Assembly (NCBI RefSeq): GCF_013368755.1
Contig: NC_049562.1
Span: 2,108,001-2,172,000, forward strand
Reading direction: 5' to 3'
Length of the DNA: 64,000 nt
Origin: Talaromyces rugulosus
Lineage: Eukaryota; Ascomycota; Eurotiomycetes; Eurotiales; Trichocomaceae
Part shown: positions 1 to 11,177 of the stretch, in pieces
Position numbering within the stretch: position 1 is the first letter of the stretch
Layout of the letters: each line of letters opens with the position of its first letter
The notes under the pieces: model-generated
Told to the model about the DNA's origin: nothing
The model's input: the letters and a program-made list of their open reading frames with translations, nothing else
The model's database searches: none
Translations under genes and position numbers: made by a program

Positions 1-2
1 CT

Positions 3-1892
3 TACGACGAGAATGCTGCAGGCATTTATATCCACGGCATCAACTTCAACGTTCCGGAATTTGCTACTATGCCCAGCGCAGAAGTACATCAATTTGCGGA
101 CAAATGGGGGTTCAAGAAGGCGCAGTTTATCGTCCTCGACGAAATAACGGCTGTCAAAGAGTTCCTGGACACATGCGCAGAAACAGGATCCTGGAACGGA
201 CGGGATACGGAAGGGTTCGTCGTTCGGTGCCGGATGCAAGAAGGCCCATCTGAACCGTCCAGAGACTGGTTCTTCAAGTACAAATTCGAGGAGCCGTATC
301 TGATGTACCGCCAATGGCGCGAGGTCACAAAAGCGGTCATTGCAGGAAAGCTGCCCAACATCAGAAAACACAAAAAGATCACAGAAGAGTATCTACTCTA
401 TGCTCGGCGGCAGCTGGCCAAAGACCCCAAACTCGCCAAACTCTACAGTAAGAATCACGGCATTATCGCTATGCGGGATGGATTTTTGAACGAGAGAGGC
501 TTGAAAGGCTCGGAGATCATAGCAATGGAGAACGAGAGCGGAGAATCTGCCACTCGAAATGTTGTTCTTGTTCCTGTTTCTTCGATCGGATGCGGCAAAA
601 CCACTGTTGCTCTTGCGCTGGTGAAACTTTTCAACTGGGGCCATATCCAAAATGACAATATAGGCAAACAAAAGAACAAGCCCAAGAGGTTCGTACTTGA
701 GCTGACAAACGCCATGGCCCTCAGCCCTGTTGTTATTGCTGATCGCAACAACCACCAAAAGCGCGAGAGGAAGCAGCTCATGGATGATGTGACTGAGGTT
801 GTCTCAGATACAAAATACGTCGCCATTCAATGGGTGCACGAACCACACCAGTTGGATAACCTCCGACATGTTACTAGAGACCGAGTCTTGTCTCGCGGTG
901 ACAACCACCAAACCATTCGAGCAGCAACTGAAAACTTGGGCACGATCACAGGAATCATGGAAGGGTTTTTGAACCGGTTTGAAGCGGTCGACACCGACCG
1001 CGAACCTGATATCAACTTCCACGAGGTCATTAATCTCAACATTGGCCCTTCTCGTGATAGCCTGGAAACTGTCATTATAAGGCTGCACGAACTCTTCCCC
1101 AAAATCGTTGAACGTCTCCCAAGCAGCGAGGAAATGGATGCTGCAATCGAAGCTGCATTGTCAGACTATCAAGTCACGGAAGACCTGAGCTGGACTTCTG
1201 ACAAGAAGCATGAAAAGGACAAGAAGAAGAATAATACGGTCGAACAAAGGGGCACCAAGATCCAAGACCCTGCCCTCCTGGTCAAACAAATCGAGTACAT
1301 TGGAATCTCGGTCCCAACTCCAGCAATCCACGACTTGCTCGGTTCAATCTTTCCTGCTGGCGGTAGTGATGATGCGTTTCGGAGCAAGACGTACAACCAC
1401 TTGCTCAATTCGCGACGCATCCAACCCAACTTCCACGTCACATTGATCCATCGCTCTCAGAGTCAGGAACACGCCGACATTTGGAAATACTACACGGATC
1501 GATACGTGCAACGCATGAACGAGCGAGAACCGGGAGACCCGACAACATCGCCGAAACTGGCGCACGCGCGCGTCCGCGTCGAACGACTTATCTGGAACGA
1601 CGACATTATGGCCTTTGTTGTTCGACTACTACCTGACACCAGCGGGGATGAGGACGAGAACAACAACAACAACAACAATGATAACAATAGCCCCTGGCCG
1701 TGCGTCAACCCGGTACCGCACATCACCGTGGGCACATCGCGGCCAGAAGTTAAACCTAAGGAGAGCAATACCTTGTTACAGGAGTGGCTGCAGTCTGGTG
1801 CTGCACCCGGTACGGGTCTGTATGAAGCTGAGATTCCCGGCTACCAGGTCCTAGAAGGCGCAATCTATCATGTTATGAAGAGGGGGAAGTAG
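3..1892 (+). CDS. trl1: tRNA ligase Trl1 (5' end lies outside the window)
   Basis: Fungal tRNA ligase joins tRNA halves during tRNA splicing and HAC1-type mRNA splicing. It combines a ligase/adenylyltransferase domain, a polynucleotide kinase domain and a cyclic phosphodiesterase domain. The frame is already open at base 3, well before the first ATG at 69, so the gene starts upstream. The visible part begins late in the ligase domain (a TEGFVVR stretch near base 220). The kinase P-loop reads SSIGCGKTT near bases 580-610. Two HxT motifs of the phosphodiesterase domain follow: HVTLIH near 1435 and PHITVG near 1720. An asparagine run encoded by AAC repeats (about 1660-1690) sits between the two HxT motifs. 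The visible part has no intron and ends at TAG 1890-1892. It faces sft2 tail to tail. Confidence 0.93.
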   Translation, partial: YDENAAGIYIHGINFNVPEFATMPSAEVHQFADKWGFKKAQFIVLDEITAVKEFLDTCAETGSWNGRDTEGFVVRCRMQEGPSEPSRDWFFKYKFEEPYLMYRQWREVTKAVIAGKLPNIRKHKKITEEYLLYARRQLAKDPKLAKLYSKNHGIIAMRDGFLNERGLKGSEIIAMENESGESATRNVVLVPVSSIGCGKTTVALALVKLFNWGHIQNDNIGKQKNKPKRFVLELTNAMALSPVVIADRNNHQKRERKQLMDDVTEVVSDTKYVAIQWVHEPHQLDNLRHVTRDRVLSRGDNHQTIRAATENLGTITGIMEGFLNRFEAVDTDREPDINFHEVINLNIGPSRDSLETVIIRLHELFPKIVERLPSSEEMDAAIEAALSDYQVTEDLSWTSDKKHEKDKKKNNTVEQRGTKIQDPALLVKQIEYIGISVPTPAIHDLLGSIFPAGGSDDAFRSKTYNHLLNSRRIQPNFHVTLIHRSQSQEHADIWKYYTDRYVQRMNEREPGDPTTSPKLAHARVRVERLIWNDDIMAFVVRLLPDTSGDEDENNNNNNNDNNSPWPCVNPVPHITVGTSRPEVKPKESNTLLQEWLQSGAAPGTGLYEAEIPGYQVLEGAIYHVMKRGK

Positions 1893-2207
1893 AGTTGTTT
1901 TTCTTTCTTTTCAAACAAAAACGAAAATAGGGGGATGGTGGGAGACTGAGCGCTGATGCATTCTGTCTTTTATGTTATTTTTAATTCTTAAAGGAATCAT
2001 GAATACTGCATTTAGGGATAGGATTGAATGGTTAGTACTAGTACTTCTAGAAACTTAAAACCGGGACAAAACAATATTCTATATGCATGAAATTCATTTA
2101 CATTCTATCAAGTAGATGTTCGATATAATACATGTTGATTAGTATTTCGTGTTGCCGGATTAATATTCTAATACTTGATTCAAAGATTTGTGATTGGTCA
2201 TTAAAGC
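1893..2207. other. Convergent 3' spacer between trl1 and sft2
   Basis: This AT-rich spacer holds the 3' ends of two convergent genes. I see no open frame or repeat of note. Confidence 0.6.
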
Positions 2208-3614
2208 TTAACCGCTCACCCAGGCAGTGACTCGCTGGACGCCAAAACGGCCCATGAATTGAAGACCAGTGCTGCCCATAGGGAAATAACTGATCAAGTA
2301 CCAGAGGAGGGAAACCAGTTGGAAGATGGCAGCAATCAAGGTCAACAAACTGTTATGAAGCTGTGAGAAGAACCTGTTAGCACTTGCTATCAAGCAAAAG
2401 CATGGAAAATATAATGAATAAAGTTGGCACAAGGTGTTTTGCTTGAATGGGGTCAGGTGGTCGTACAGCTCATGCGCGAGTACACACGTGAGCTGTGGAC
2501 GAAAAAGTAACGGAATTTGAAGTTGTGGGAAAAAAGAAAACGATCGGGATGTTTCTGAATCATACGTACCCCAACGGCAAAGTATAACGTGAGCGCAATC
2601 GATCCAAAGTAGGCTGCGGTGAAGGGTAGCCGATTTCCAGAAAGGAGGTGTCGAATATAAGTAAAAGGCCCCATGAGAACTGCCCACGAAGTCAAAAACA
2701 GGACAGATCCAACTGACCATCTAGAGGGAAAAAACATCAGCAAGACGACCCAATAGAAATGTAAAAAACGGCTAAAACACTAAGAGGGCATGGATGGGTG
2801 CACCGCCTCAATAGGCTACTCCAATAGGACTGAAGAGCAAAGCTTTTTGGCCAGTGCATGTGCGCTTATCAGCCACATGAGGGCTGGATAGCAATGATGG
2901 CTGTCACCTTCACATGTCAAAAGACCTGGTCAGGATAGATGACATCACTGCGGGATCCCATCTCTTCACCGTCTTCACTCCATCGGGCCGGTAGCGCCAT
3001 TTTGTGCAGGTGTGGATTATCACTTACAGGATGGCAAATTTTCGGGGCTTTGGAATCAAGGCTGGCCACAGAACGAAGCACAGCAAGAAACAGAGGGTAG
3101 CTCCAAGGTTACATGCAGCGAAGACGAGCATGCGATCCCAACGGCTCACTAAAAGAATGTTAGTACTGGTGGTGAAGAATGTTTGTTGGTTGGGTTGGGG
3201 CTAGCAAGTGGACTGTATTTGGCCAAGTGCTGGGGTCTCTAATGCGTGTGAATCCGGCAAGATGCAGGAACTGGGCTTGCCATCACCCGGGCTGCCGACA
3301 GGTGGGTCGACGGAAAAAGGTCACGAGATGGCACGATGAGATATATGTGGGGGAAGATATCTGCACAAGTATGTTGCAAACTTACAGGCAAAGAAACTTT
3401 CCTCTTCCTCTCGTCTGGACGGAGCAGGCAAAGGCGCGCCGGGAGCTTCCTGGGTGGGAAGTCGCAGATAGCCCTCGCCGCTGCCGAAAGGGTTCAAGGA
3501 CTGCAGTCTGGAGAGAATGGGTGTGGAGGATGTGTCGGTTCGGACGGGAACGTCGGGATCTCGTCGAGACCAGCCCAAGGAATTCATATTCTCACGGAAC
3601 GAGGTTGAAGCCAT
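2208..3614 (-). CDS. sft2: Sft2-type Golgi vesicle transport membrane protein
   Basis: Sft2/Got1-family proteins are small four-helix membrane proteins that help transport vesicles fuse with the Golgi. Proposed exons on the minus strand are 3614-3386, 3148-3028, 2720-2570 and 2360-2208, giving 217 aa, the usual family length. The N-terminus is hydrophilic (residues 1-75, with LSRLQSLNPFGSGEGY). SRWDRM then leads into the first membrane helix, followed by SVLFLTSWAVLMGP, AAYFGSIALTLYFAVG and LLTLIAAIFQLVSLLWYLIS with the conserved FPMGSTG end. The splice sites are GTAAGT, GTAAGT and GTACGT with normal AG acceptors, and the phases fit. All three introns are long for this window (237, 307 and 209 nt). 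Confidence 0.9.
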
Positions 3615-4336
3615 GATTGTGAGTGGTTGAGAAAAGGACGGACTCGGTCAACGATGATATCGAATCAGAGGTTGAGCAATGATTTGTCGACGAGGTATGA
3701 AGCACTACCCGATGCGGAATCAAAACAAAGATGGGTGGGCGCTTAAAGGAGGGCGGAAACAAAGGCAAGAATTGGCTCTTGTCATATGCAGATGACTGTC
3801 TCTTTGCAGATAGTGTGTACTAGCGCAGCTCTGGGGGAGGGAAGTAAAGCAGGCCAGGTGACAAGACAGGGCTCAGGGCTCTGGGGCAAAGCACCGAAAC
3901 AAGAAACGGGATCCTGGGAGGGGAGGTCGATATGACCGTTAATTCTAGATCAGAGGCGAACGATGCTGGAGGGAGACCGATTCGAAGGCGAATGGATGAT
4001 CGCTGCAGGGAAGGCCACTGGGGACCGCAGTGGGCTGTACGACTGCTGGAAAGGAGCCGAACGGGCCGATCAGCGGGCAAGTGCAGCCACGATGTTGGAC
4101 GTTGGACAAAGGACGGTTGAGGATGGCGTATGCGGAGCAGTGCAAAGGCTAAAGCAGACGGGCGCTAGCAAGCAGACCAGCCCTGATCGAGACGGTGAAG
4201 ATAAGGCGAAGGGGGAGGCGAGAGGATCAGATGACCGGTGGTGGACTTTGGGAGTCTGGAGAGAGAGAGCAGCAAGTGCCGGCAGATAGGCAGGCGCTAT
4301 GACGGCGGGCGGCAGGTCAGTCGACAGAAGCGGGAG

Positions 4337-4367
4337 GTGTGTGTGTGTGTGTGTGTATGTGTGTGTG
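4337..4367. repeat. GT dinucleotide microsatellite
   Basis: About 15 GT units, interrupted once by AT, lie in the gene-free region upstream of sft2. Confidence 0.9.
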
Positions 4368-5767
4368 GTCAGACAGAGAGTGTGGGTGAGCGATGGGATA
4401 GCTTTGGTGGAGGAGGAGGAGAAGAAACAGAGAAAGAGCCAGAGATGCAGCAACGATGAAGCTTCTGGGGGGAGTGGGGCTTGCCGTTGCGTTGCCTGAA
4501 GTGGACTAGTGGCTGCCTAGTTAGGTCTAGCGCAAGCTATGGCTCAGCCGGCGGTCATGCGGCGGTTGCAGCACGCTGATTGGCTGTCGACTACACTGTA
4601 TGCACTACTTATAGTACTATCAGTTCTTCACAGTGCACACCGACAACAACAACTACAAATGCGGAGTCTGATCGCTGCTGCTAGTGCGAGAGCCTGGTCG
4701 GATCTGATCGCCTGGCCACAAAAGTTGGCTACGTGCTCTGGACGGATCAAGCAATACCTCCAGCGCCTCGCTACCAGCTTCTCTTTGTCTCGGAAGAGTC
4801 GCCCGCAGCCCAACCACAAAGCCAGAAAGAAATCTCCCCGAATTCCAGGAGACGCACCGAATAGGAATGCTTACTGCTTACTAGCTATAGGAGTGCGATG
4901 CGACCAGCCGAGTGAGGGGAGGGGGAGCAGCCTATCGGGCCGCGGGGGTGGAGCGTGGACTCTTGGGCTCTCGGCGCTCGAGGACTCGAAATTAGGACTG
5001 CGCTATGTACAAAGTACTTCGTAGTTAGTACTACTAGCAGTACGTAGTAATATCATAATATGCGAATTATGCTTTATTTTATTTTTTGACAGCCGCCGCC
5101 GCTTCGATCCGGCCGTGGCGATCAGCTTGCTGGTGTGCCGAATATTGATTAAATAGACTAAATAGATTAATAGTACGGCGCATACAACGGCGATCGATTT
5201 AGGCCAAGGCCGATCCGGGCTTTGGTATTTTACTATTTGCTGCGTTGCATCTGCTAGGGCGGGCGAATATGTATTGCCATTGGTGCGTCTACAGTGAGAC
5301 CGCGTCGCAAGTTGCATGGTAATGGTGTCTATGACTCTACGACTGCTGCTCCCACTACGTAACTATTCACATCGGCCACTTCCCCGAAGCTCCTCGGACA
5401 ACATTTGGTGGAGCGCGCTCTCTTGGGTTGCACACACAACGTCATGGCGCGTATAGTGGTAACTGTGTTTTCTCCTAATAATAACAAGAATAATAGGGTT
5501 CTGCGATCGGTCCAAAGGGAGCCGGGGACGAAAAGCAAACAAACCATGACAAAATTAATGGAAAGTAGGATCGTATCGGCCCACTCGCTACTGGCCGTCC
5601 CGTCAAGGTTCGGCAGCGGGCACGATCCGTGGTTCGCCCGCCTTCGCTGCCCCATCCGCCGATGTATACAAGTGTTGTTGTACAATTATGTGCCCTATTT
5701 CATAACAACAAAAGGCATATTCTCCTAGTAGTATCGAGGGTCATCTCAGACGTCCGGTACGTGTATG

Positions 5768-5781
5768 CATGCGTACGCATG
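5768..5781. repeat. 14-bp perfect palindrome
   Basis: CATGCGTACGCATG equals its own reverse complement. It sits in a stretch rich in GTAC and TGCATG words. It may be a binding site for a dimeric regulator, but no known site is recognised. Confidence 0.5.
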
Positions 5782-8292
5782 TACGTATTTGCTTCGCCGC
5801 ATTCCAGGCAAAGAATGTACGCGGATCGTGCCGGATGCCTAGTCTGATTGATACCTACACACGTTGTTTTCTGCCCAGCAGCTTATCAACCAGTGCTTTA
5901 TCATCATTGTACTACGTACTCCCGTACGGATCGATATACCGGGGAAGAACTATCGACCAGACAGATGCAAGGGCTCGTATCTATAAAACACCAGCTCCCT
6001 GCAGGTGTCACGGCCCATGTGTCCGCTGTTTCGATCTGACAGTGCTGCTGCAGTCGCCCGTCATTTATTGTCCATTAGTAAAGTTAGTCGCCTCTTGGTA
6101 TGTGCCTAGTACGCACTGTCTACCTGCGGACGGATACTAGATAGGCTGCAGGGTTGCTACCTCAAGCGGCCCAAGCTCTCGCTCGTAACACTGCCCCTCG
6201 TACACGTTCCATGGCAAACCACTAGCGAGTCAAGATGGCCAGGGAAAAACAAGTTCCGGCCTCCTCTCGCAGCGCACCAATCTAGTCAGTACTACTACTA
6301 CTACTGATGTCTTTCTTGTGTCGTTTCTTTTTGTCGTTTTTTGTCGTCCCCCACCACCCCCTCCCTCATCGGGCGCCGGTAAGATAGATCATATACTACC
6401 ATCATACCCGTAGGTACGGGAGTACAACCAGATACACCAATAGATCCATCTGTTCATACCGTACACATACATGTCTTGCCCCAGGTCTATCATCGCCTGA
6501 ACCAGCCCACCCTTGCCGTGTCCGGTGTCTTGCCCTTTCACGCTGCCTGGTCACCCCCGGCGAAGAGGTCGGGCCATCTGATACATTCTACGATTGCGCC
6601 TCCGCGTGAGTCATCCTTTTCCCGGTTTGGCATCCCGTCGATGATCAAGTTTCCTGTTCATGCGATGGACATTACAACGTGCCCCCTCCCCCCTCCCTCA
6701 CCCGGGCCCAAAAACCGCCCTTTTTCCTCTTTGAGAGTGCGCGCCCCTCTTGGTCGCACTAGCTATCTATCTTAAGAATAAGAAGTAAAATAACTAGGCA
6801 ACGCAGCGTAGACTTACTGAGACTGACTTATACGACGTAAGCTACCCACACCCACCAGGCGTTGTGCCCACCCACCCACATCCGATTTCCAAGAATTAAA
6901 GCCTTGTTCCAGTAGCGCACGATCGACGCCGTGCATGACCTCGATGACATAGCATCAAATGAGAGCTGCAGGACTGTGAATGTTTAAAAGCGGACGCGCT
7001 GCCCTCTCGGACGCGGACCCTGCAGACCAGATTCCCCCCTAACTACGTGTTCGCTCTGTATTCGCAAACTGCTATATCTTGGGTCCCTCTTCCGCTCGTC
7101 GTCCGCCAACAACTGTTCTCTTCGAGCCGGGTACCTTGCGTCGTGATAGCCCTGCAGGCCGCTGCGGGTACGATCGATCTCTACCAAAGGCACTGACTAC
7201 CGCAAGTACCGAGTCGTGCTTCCATCCATCGGCTGTGCTGGCAACCTGTCTGTTGCCTATTGATCCCTCGCCACGTGGGTTGTTGGTGTTGTCCTTCTCA
7301 ACCCCAACCCGAACCTCAGCCTCAAGTATCCAGTATGTATCCATCCATCGTCGCTTCTTAGTGTTTGCCGTCTTCTAACAAGATGCGTCTAGGCAACTGC
7401 TGTGCTGTCGGCCTTGAGCTGTATGCACATAGTGGCATAGCATAGTAAGACTATACTATATCATCCTCCGATATCTCCGGTGGGTTGCTCCTTTTGCTTT
7501 TGCGCCGACATCCTCTGTTCGAGGCCGTCTTGTTTGCCCTTCGTAGCATGTGTTCCTCCCCCCCTGTCACCCATCGGACGGAAAGATGCATCGAGTCTGT
7601 GCACCGATGCACCGATGCGCTGCTAGTCGGGGGCAGTTCGAGTCGTTGTGCTCGGGGCATTTCTGGGCAAGAGCGGTTTTGTTGAGGCGGTGAATACGAC
7701 TGGGCGGCCGGTTTCACCGCCTTGGCTGCCGCCTTCCTTGCCCAAAGCCCTTCGTTCGCCCCCCCGCCGGGCGACTTCTCCCTCTTCTTCTCATTTCATC
7801 TCTCTGTTGTCGCGCGATACTGATTCTCCCAGCCTCGCGAATTCGACTTGAATCGCCTTCTGTGATCCCAGTACGTCCAGTTTGCCCCCCCTCTTCAACC
7901 CCCTCCCCCGGACATTCTGCCGCCCGCCCGGGCCAGCGACCGATCGTCGTTTTGCGTTGCCGCGTATCCCGCCTTTCTCCCCCTTGTGTTCCCCGCCCTC
8001 GTTGTCTTCCTGCTCTTTGCCTAGCCATTCTTCTCACAATCGTGCTTATAGAGAGTCGACTCCTCCCCCAGCCGAATTGAATTGTGCCTGCTCTCAACCC
8101 GCCCAATTCACATCGCCCTTGATCCACCACTCTTTCTCGGTGACCGATTGCTGCCTTTTCCCAACACGTCAGCAACTAGTACTATCCCGCTCTCGGGCGA
8201 GAAACTTCCATCTCGCAACCCCTGCCTATTTCTATCTGAGAGGTTGGTCTTTGTTAATCTACTTTTTGCCGCGCCTTGTGTGGTTTTGGTAT

Positions 8293-8325
8293 ATGCTGAC
8301 TTTTGCGTTAGATCTGCCACTATAG
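8293..8325 (+). promoter_or_regulatory. uORF 1 in the bHLH leader (10 codons)
   Basis: ATG at 8293 and TAG at 8323-8325 encode 10 residues (MLTFALDLPL). It would be translated before the main frame if this part is exonic. Confidence 0.4.
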
Positions 8326-8365
8326 GGACTCTTATCCCGGATTCCTTCAATCTCAGCTAGTCTGG

Positions 8366-8434
8366 ATGAATACTTACTCTATACACTATTGTCGTCCGGA
8401 TTCGAAGCAAGATCTGTCATCACATTCTTGGTGA
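8366..8434 (+). promoter_or_regulatory. uORF 2 in the bHLH leader (22 codons)
   Basis: ATG at 8366 and TGA at 8432-8434 encode 22 residues. It lies 168 nt before the main ATG. Confidence 0.4.
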
Positions 8435-8515
8435 TCTAAACAGCATACATTCTATCGAAGAGCGATAGACTCACCCCTTGTGCGCCTTGGAGATCTGGTC
8501 CTCAATCCGTTTCAT

Positions 8516-8542
8516 ATGGTCGAGGCCAGTCTCTATTATTAG
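8516..8542 (+). promoter_or_regulatory. uORF 3 in the bHLH leader (8 codons)
   Basis: ATG at 8516 and TAG at 8540-8542 encode MVEASLYY. It ends 60 nt before the main start, so reinitiation at 8603 is feasible. Confidence 0.4.
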
Positions 8543-8602
8543 AACACATATTTCTTTCATCGCGAAGTGAAAGTACACAACGAGAACAAGAGACTAGCCA
8601 CA

Positions 8603-10132
8603 ATGTCTCAATACACCATGGCAAACCAACAGTTTGATTCTCACTTCGGCAACCCTAATGGCAACGACGCCGTCGACCCTTCGGACCTCACCATGCAAAA
8701 TGGCATGTTCATGCCCTACTCTTTTGGCTCCCAGCAGAATATGTCTGCAAGCTACAACATGGGCAACTCTGGTATTGACACCGACGAACTGCTCGACCTT
8801 GACCTCAATGGCCAGAACGGGGTCCAGCGCAACGACGGAATGGGTTTTATTCAGGACCAGCGTCAGAACCAAGGATTATCCATGAGTCATCAGAGCCAGA
8901 TGACTGGGGTGTTTTCTCACACACCAGAGGGCGCCCCGATGCACAGTCCGTTCCTCCAGAACAGCTTCAATAACTTTGACCAGTTCCAGGGTATGAATCA
9001 ACATTCTCAGAACACGCCTGCTCACCTTAGTGCACCCAATCACTTTGATCAGAATTTCATGAACGGCAAGACTCGGCCTAGTATACAGACCATGGACCGA
9101 TCCTCCTCGGACGTGAGAACACCCATGACTCCGAAGACACCCGCCATTGGTGCCTTGAATTTGGGCACTCCAGAATCTGGCAGCTTTCCGTCCCAGCCCA
9201 TCCGCGCAGGCAACCTTCAGCACCGCCACCAGAAGACCTTGTCGAATCAATGGGATGGCACCCCGGGAAGTGGTCAGTCGTTTATTGAGTCTCCTATTGC
9301 ATCGCCAAACAACCACCAGTCGCACCATGCTGGCATCTCCGAAGTTTTCAAGTCCGGCAAACATGCATCCCTTCCGGCCAAGGTGGATACCCAGAGCGCT
9401 CAAGCACTGGAGTCCCAGGAAGCTAAACGTCGGCGGCGTAGGGCTTCCCATAATATGGTGGAGCGCCGCCGTCGCGATAACATCAACGAGCGCATCCAGG
9501 ACTTGTCGCACTTGGTGCCCCAACACCGCCTGGAAGATGACAAAGTCCGCAAGCAGCTCATGAACAACTCTACACTGTCGCCGCATGGCGGTAGTATGAG
9601 CCCACCCAATGCCACCTCACTCTTGGCGGGTGGGAACGGCCGTCGAGCCACGGCGGGTAGTATCACCATGGGCCTTCCCATTGAAGAAAAGGAGAAGGGA
9701 CCCAACAAAGGTGATATTTTGAACGGCGCCGTGAGCTGGACGAGGGATCTCATGTGGGCCCTTCACGTCAAGATGCAGCAAGAGGCTGAATTGGCCGAGC
9801 TCATTTCCAGCTTGGGAGGTACCTGGCCGTTTGAACAAACCGAGGATGAGAAGCGGATGCGAACTGAGCTTCTTGATGCTATGGAGAAGAACGACCCGAC
9901 TAGTTTCACGTACAGCCGGGCTCCCGGAAGTGGGCTTCGAGTGCCCAAGCACACAAACATTGCTGGAAACGCTGTCCAGAACGGTGGCCTCAGCCCACAA
10001 GACTTGAGCCCAGCGTTCAACAGCGGCGGCAGTGGAGCAAACAGTGGTGGAGGACAGCCCCAGTTCTGGAGCAACTCCGCTCAGAATGGAGGAATCTTCA
10101 AGGAGGAAGACGAGTACTCCATGGATATGTAG
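8603..10132 (+). CDS. bHLH transcription factor with an extended loop
   Basis: A 509-aa nuclear regulator in a single exon. The ATG at 8603 is chosen because the frame upstream in the same reading phase offers only non-ATG starts. Residues 1-270 are Gln/Asn/Ser-rich and look like an activation region. The basic region (about 275-295) has the His-Glu-Arg pattern of E-box binders: ASHNMVERRRRDNINERI. Helix 1 ends near LSHLVP. A loop of nearly 60 residues with Ser/Gly-rich sequence then precedes helix 2 (NKGDILNGAVSWTRDLMWAL, from about 366). The C-terminus is Gly/Ser/Asn-rich and ends in an acidic tail. It resembles a conserved Aspergillus bHLH protein usually annotated as GlcD gamma; its targets are not known to me. 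It faces the carrier gene tail to tail. Confidence 0.88.
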   Translation: MSQYTMANQQFDSHFGNPNGNDAVDPSDLTMQNGMFMPYSFGSQQNMSASYNMGNSGIDTDELLDLDLNGQNGVQRNDGMGFIQDQRQNQGLSMSHQSQMTGVFSHTPEGAPMHSPFLQNSFNNFDQFQGMNQHSQNTPAHLSAPNHFDQNFMNGKTRPSIQTMDRSSSDVRTPMTPKTPAIGALNLGTPESGSFPSQPIRAGNLQHRHQKTLSNQWDGTPGSGQSFIESPIASPNNHQSHHAGISEVFKSGKHASLPAKVDTQSAQALESQEAKRRRRRASHNMVERRRRDNINERIQDLSHLVPQHRLEDDKVRKQLMNNSTLSPHGGSMSPPNATSLLAGGNGRRATAGSITMGLPIEEKEKGPNKGDILNGAVSWTRDLMWALHVKMQQEAELAELISSLGGTWPFEQTEDEKRMRTELLDAMEKNDPTSFTYSRAPGSGLRVPKHTNIAGNAVQNGGLSPQDLSPAFNSGGSGANSGGGQPQFWSNSAQNGGIFKEEDEYSMDM

Positions 10133-11177
10133 GCACGGCATTCCGAATGCATAATGTGAGGTTGCATCTACGGCGTCAAGTGAGGACCGGAATTGGGCGT
10201 AGATCGGATTTGTATTATCAACGCATTTTCTGGCATTATTGCATTGGTTGGCAGTTATGTTTGTTTGCAGTTGTTTTGACCTTCATTCATTGTCTTTTTT
10301 TTGTTATTGTTTTTCCTTCTTCTCCATCTCACTTTCTCATTTGCAACGTTTGTTTGCCAACATGATCAGATGAATAACGCTCATTCTTCTCCCGGGCTTG
10401 CCTATCTATATATGCCTGTTCAAGCTCGCGATCGCTTTGTTCTTTTTATTCTCTCAATTTTATGTTTTGTCGTCTTACTGGTCTATCGATACCCCAGAGG
10501 TCCATGTTTGTTTTCAATGGATTTGTCTTATTTTCTGACCTCGACTTTTTTTTTTTGTCTTTCTTCAACTCTCCCATGATATTTCTCATTATTCTCGAAT
10601 TTTAATGACTTGACTTTTTGACCTTTTTTTTTTAGTATTGCTTGGACCGTTTTAGTTTGCTAATATGCTGCTCGTACAATATAATATACATGATTGAACT
10701 CACTCTTACATACCTATTATAGTAGATTGATCAATTGCATATAAAAAGATTAGACTCAAGAATTTTTGAAATTGTGAGTTGATTTCACTTATTGATATCG
10801 CCTTTATTTATATACTATCTATCAGACTGCAACATGTAAACAACAATAGAGACAAAGAAAAAGATAAAAGATAAAGAAAAAGGGAGAGAAAGAACCAAAG
10901 TAAATGCATGCATGAGAGAAAAAAAAGGCAAGAACAACAACAACAACCATAGTAACACGTACTATACATTCCTTTTCCTTTTTTTAATGCTGTTGAAATA
11001 GAACATAGAACATCCATACATGATAGGTTGTTTTTGGGTTGGATTGGTCTGGTCTGACACTAGTCATCTATTTCAAAGTCCAATAGGGTATATCGATCGT
11101 GCTGGCCCCAATACAAATACGTCTAAAAAAAATTTGTGTTGTTTTGGTTTTGGTTTTTGGTTTCAGTTGGATATTGT
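10133..11177. other. Convergent 3' region, T-rich then A-rich
   Basis: The first half is T-rich on the plus strand (probably the bHLH 3' UTR) and the second half A-rich (3' UTR of the carrier gene on the other strand). No gene is seen. Confidence 0.55.

Larger units (their letters stand above)
3615..6999. other. Long gene-free region upstream of sft2 and of the bHLH gene
   Basis: More than 3 kb holds no frame that looks coding on either strand. Open frames here have low-complexity or Arg/Ser/Pro-rich translations and no splice-consistent conservation. It contains the sft2 promoter, a GT repeat, CCAAT-like boxes (ATTGG near 4580) and several TACGTA/GTAC-rich stretches, including a 14-bp palindrome at 5768-5781. 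It is probably regulatory sequence for the divergent genes at either end. Confidence 0.5.
7000..8602 (+). promoter_or_regulatory. Pyrimidine-rich promoter and long leader of the bHLH gene
   Basis: From about 7.4 kb the plus strand is strongly CT-rich, as is common at Aspergillus transcription starts, and it continues to the ATG at 8603 without a convincing protein frame. An E-box CACGTG lies at 7272-7277. The last 320 nt before the ATG hold three short upstream frames (annotated separately). The transcription start and any leader intron cannot be fixed by eye. Confidence 0.5.

Noticed and set aside
5003..6140. Overlapping frames in the long spacer as genes
   Set aside because: The translations are Arg/Ser/Pro-rich, start positions differ, and no splice-consistent model or family resemblance exists.
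8594..9586. Long frames antisense to the bHLH gene
   Set aside because: They are shadows of a strongly coding plus strand and have no recognisable sequence.
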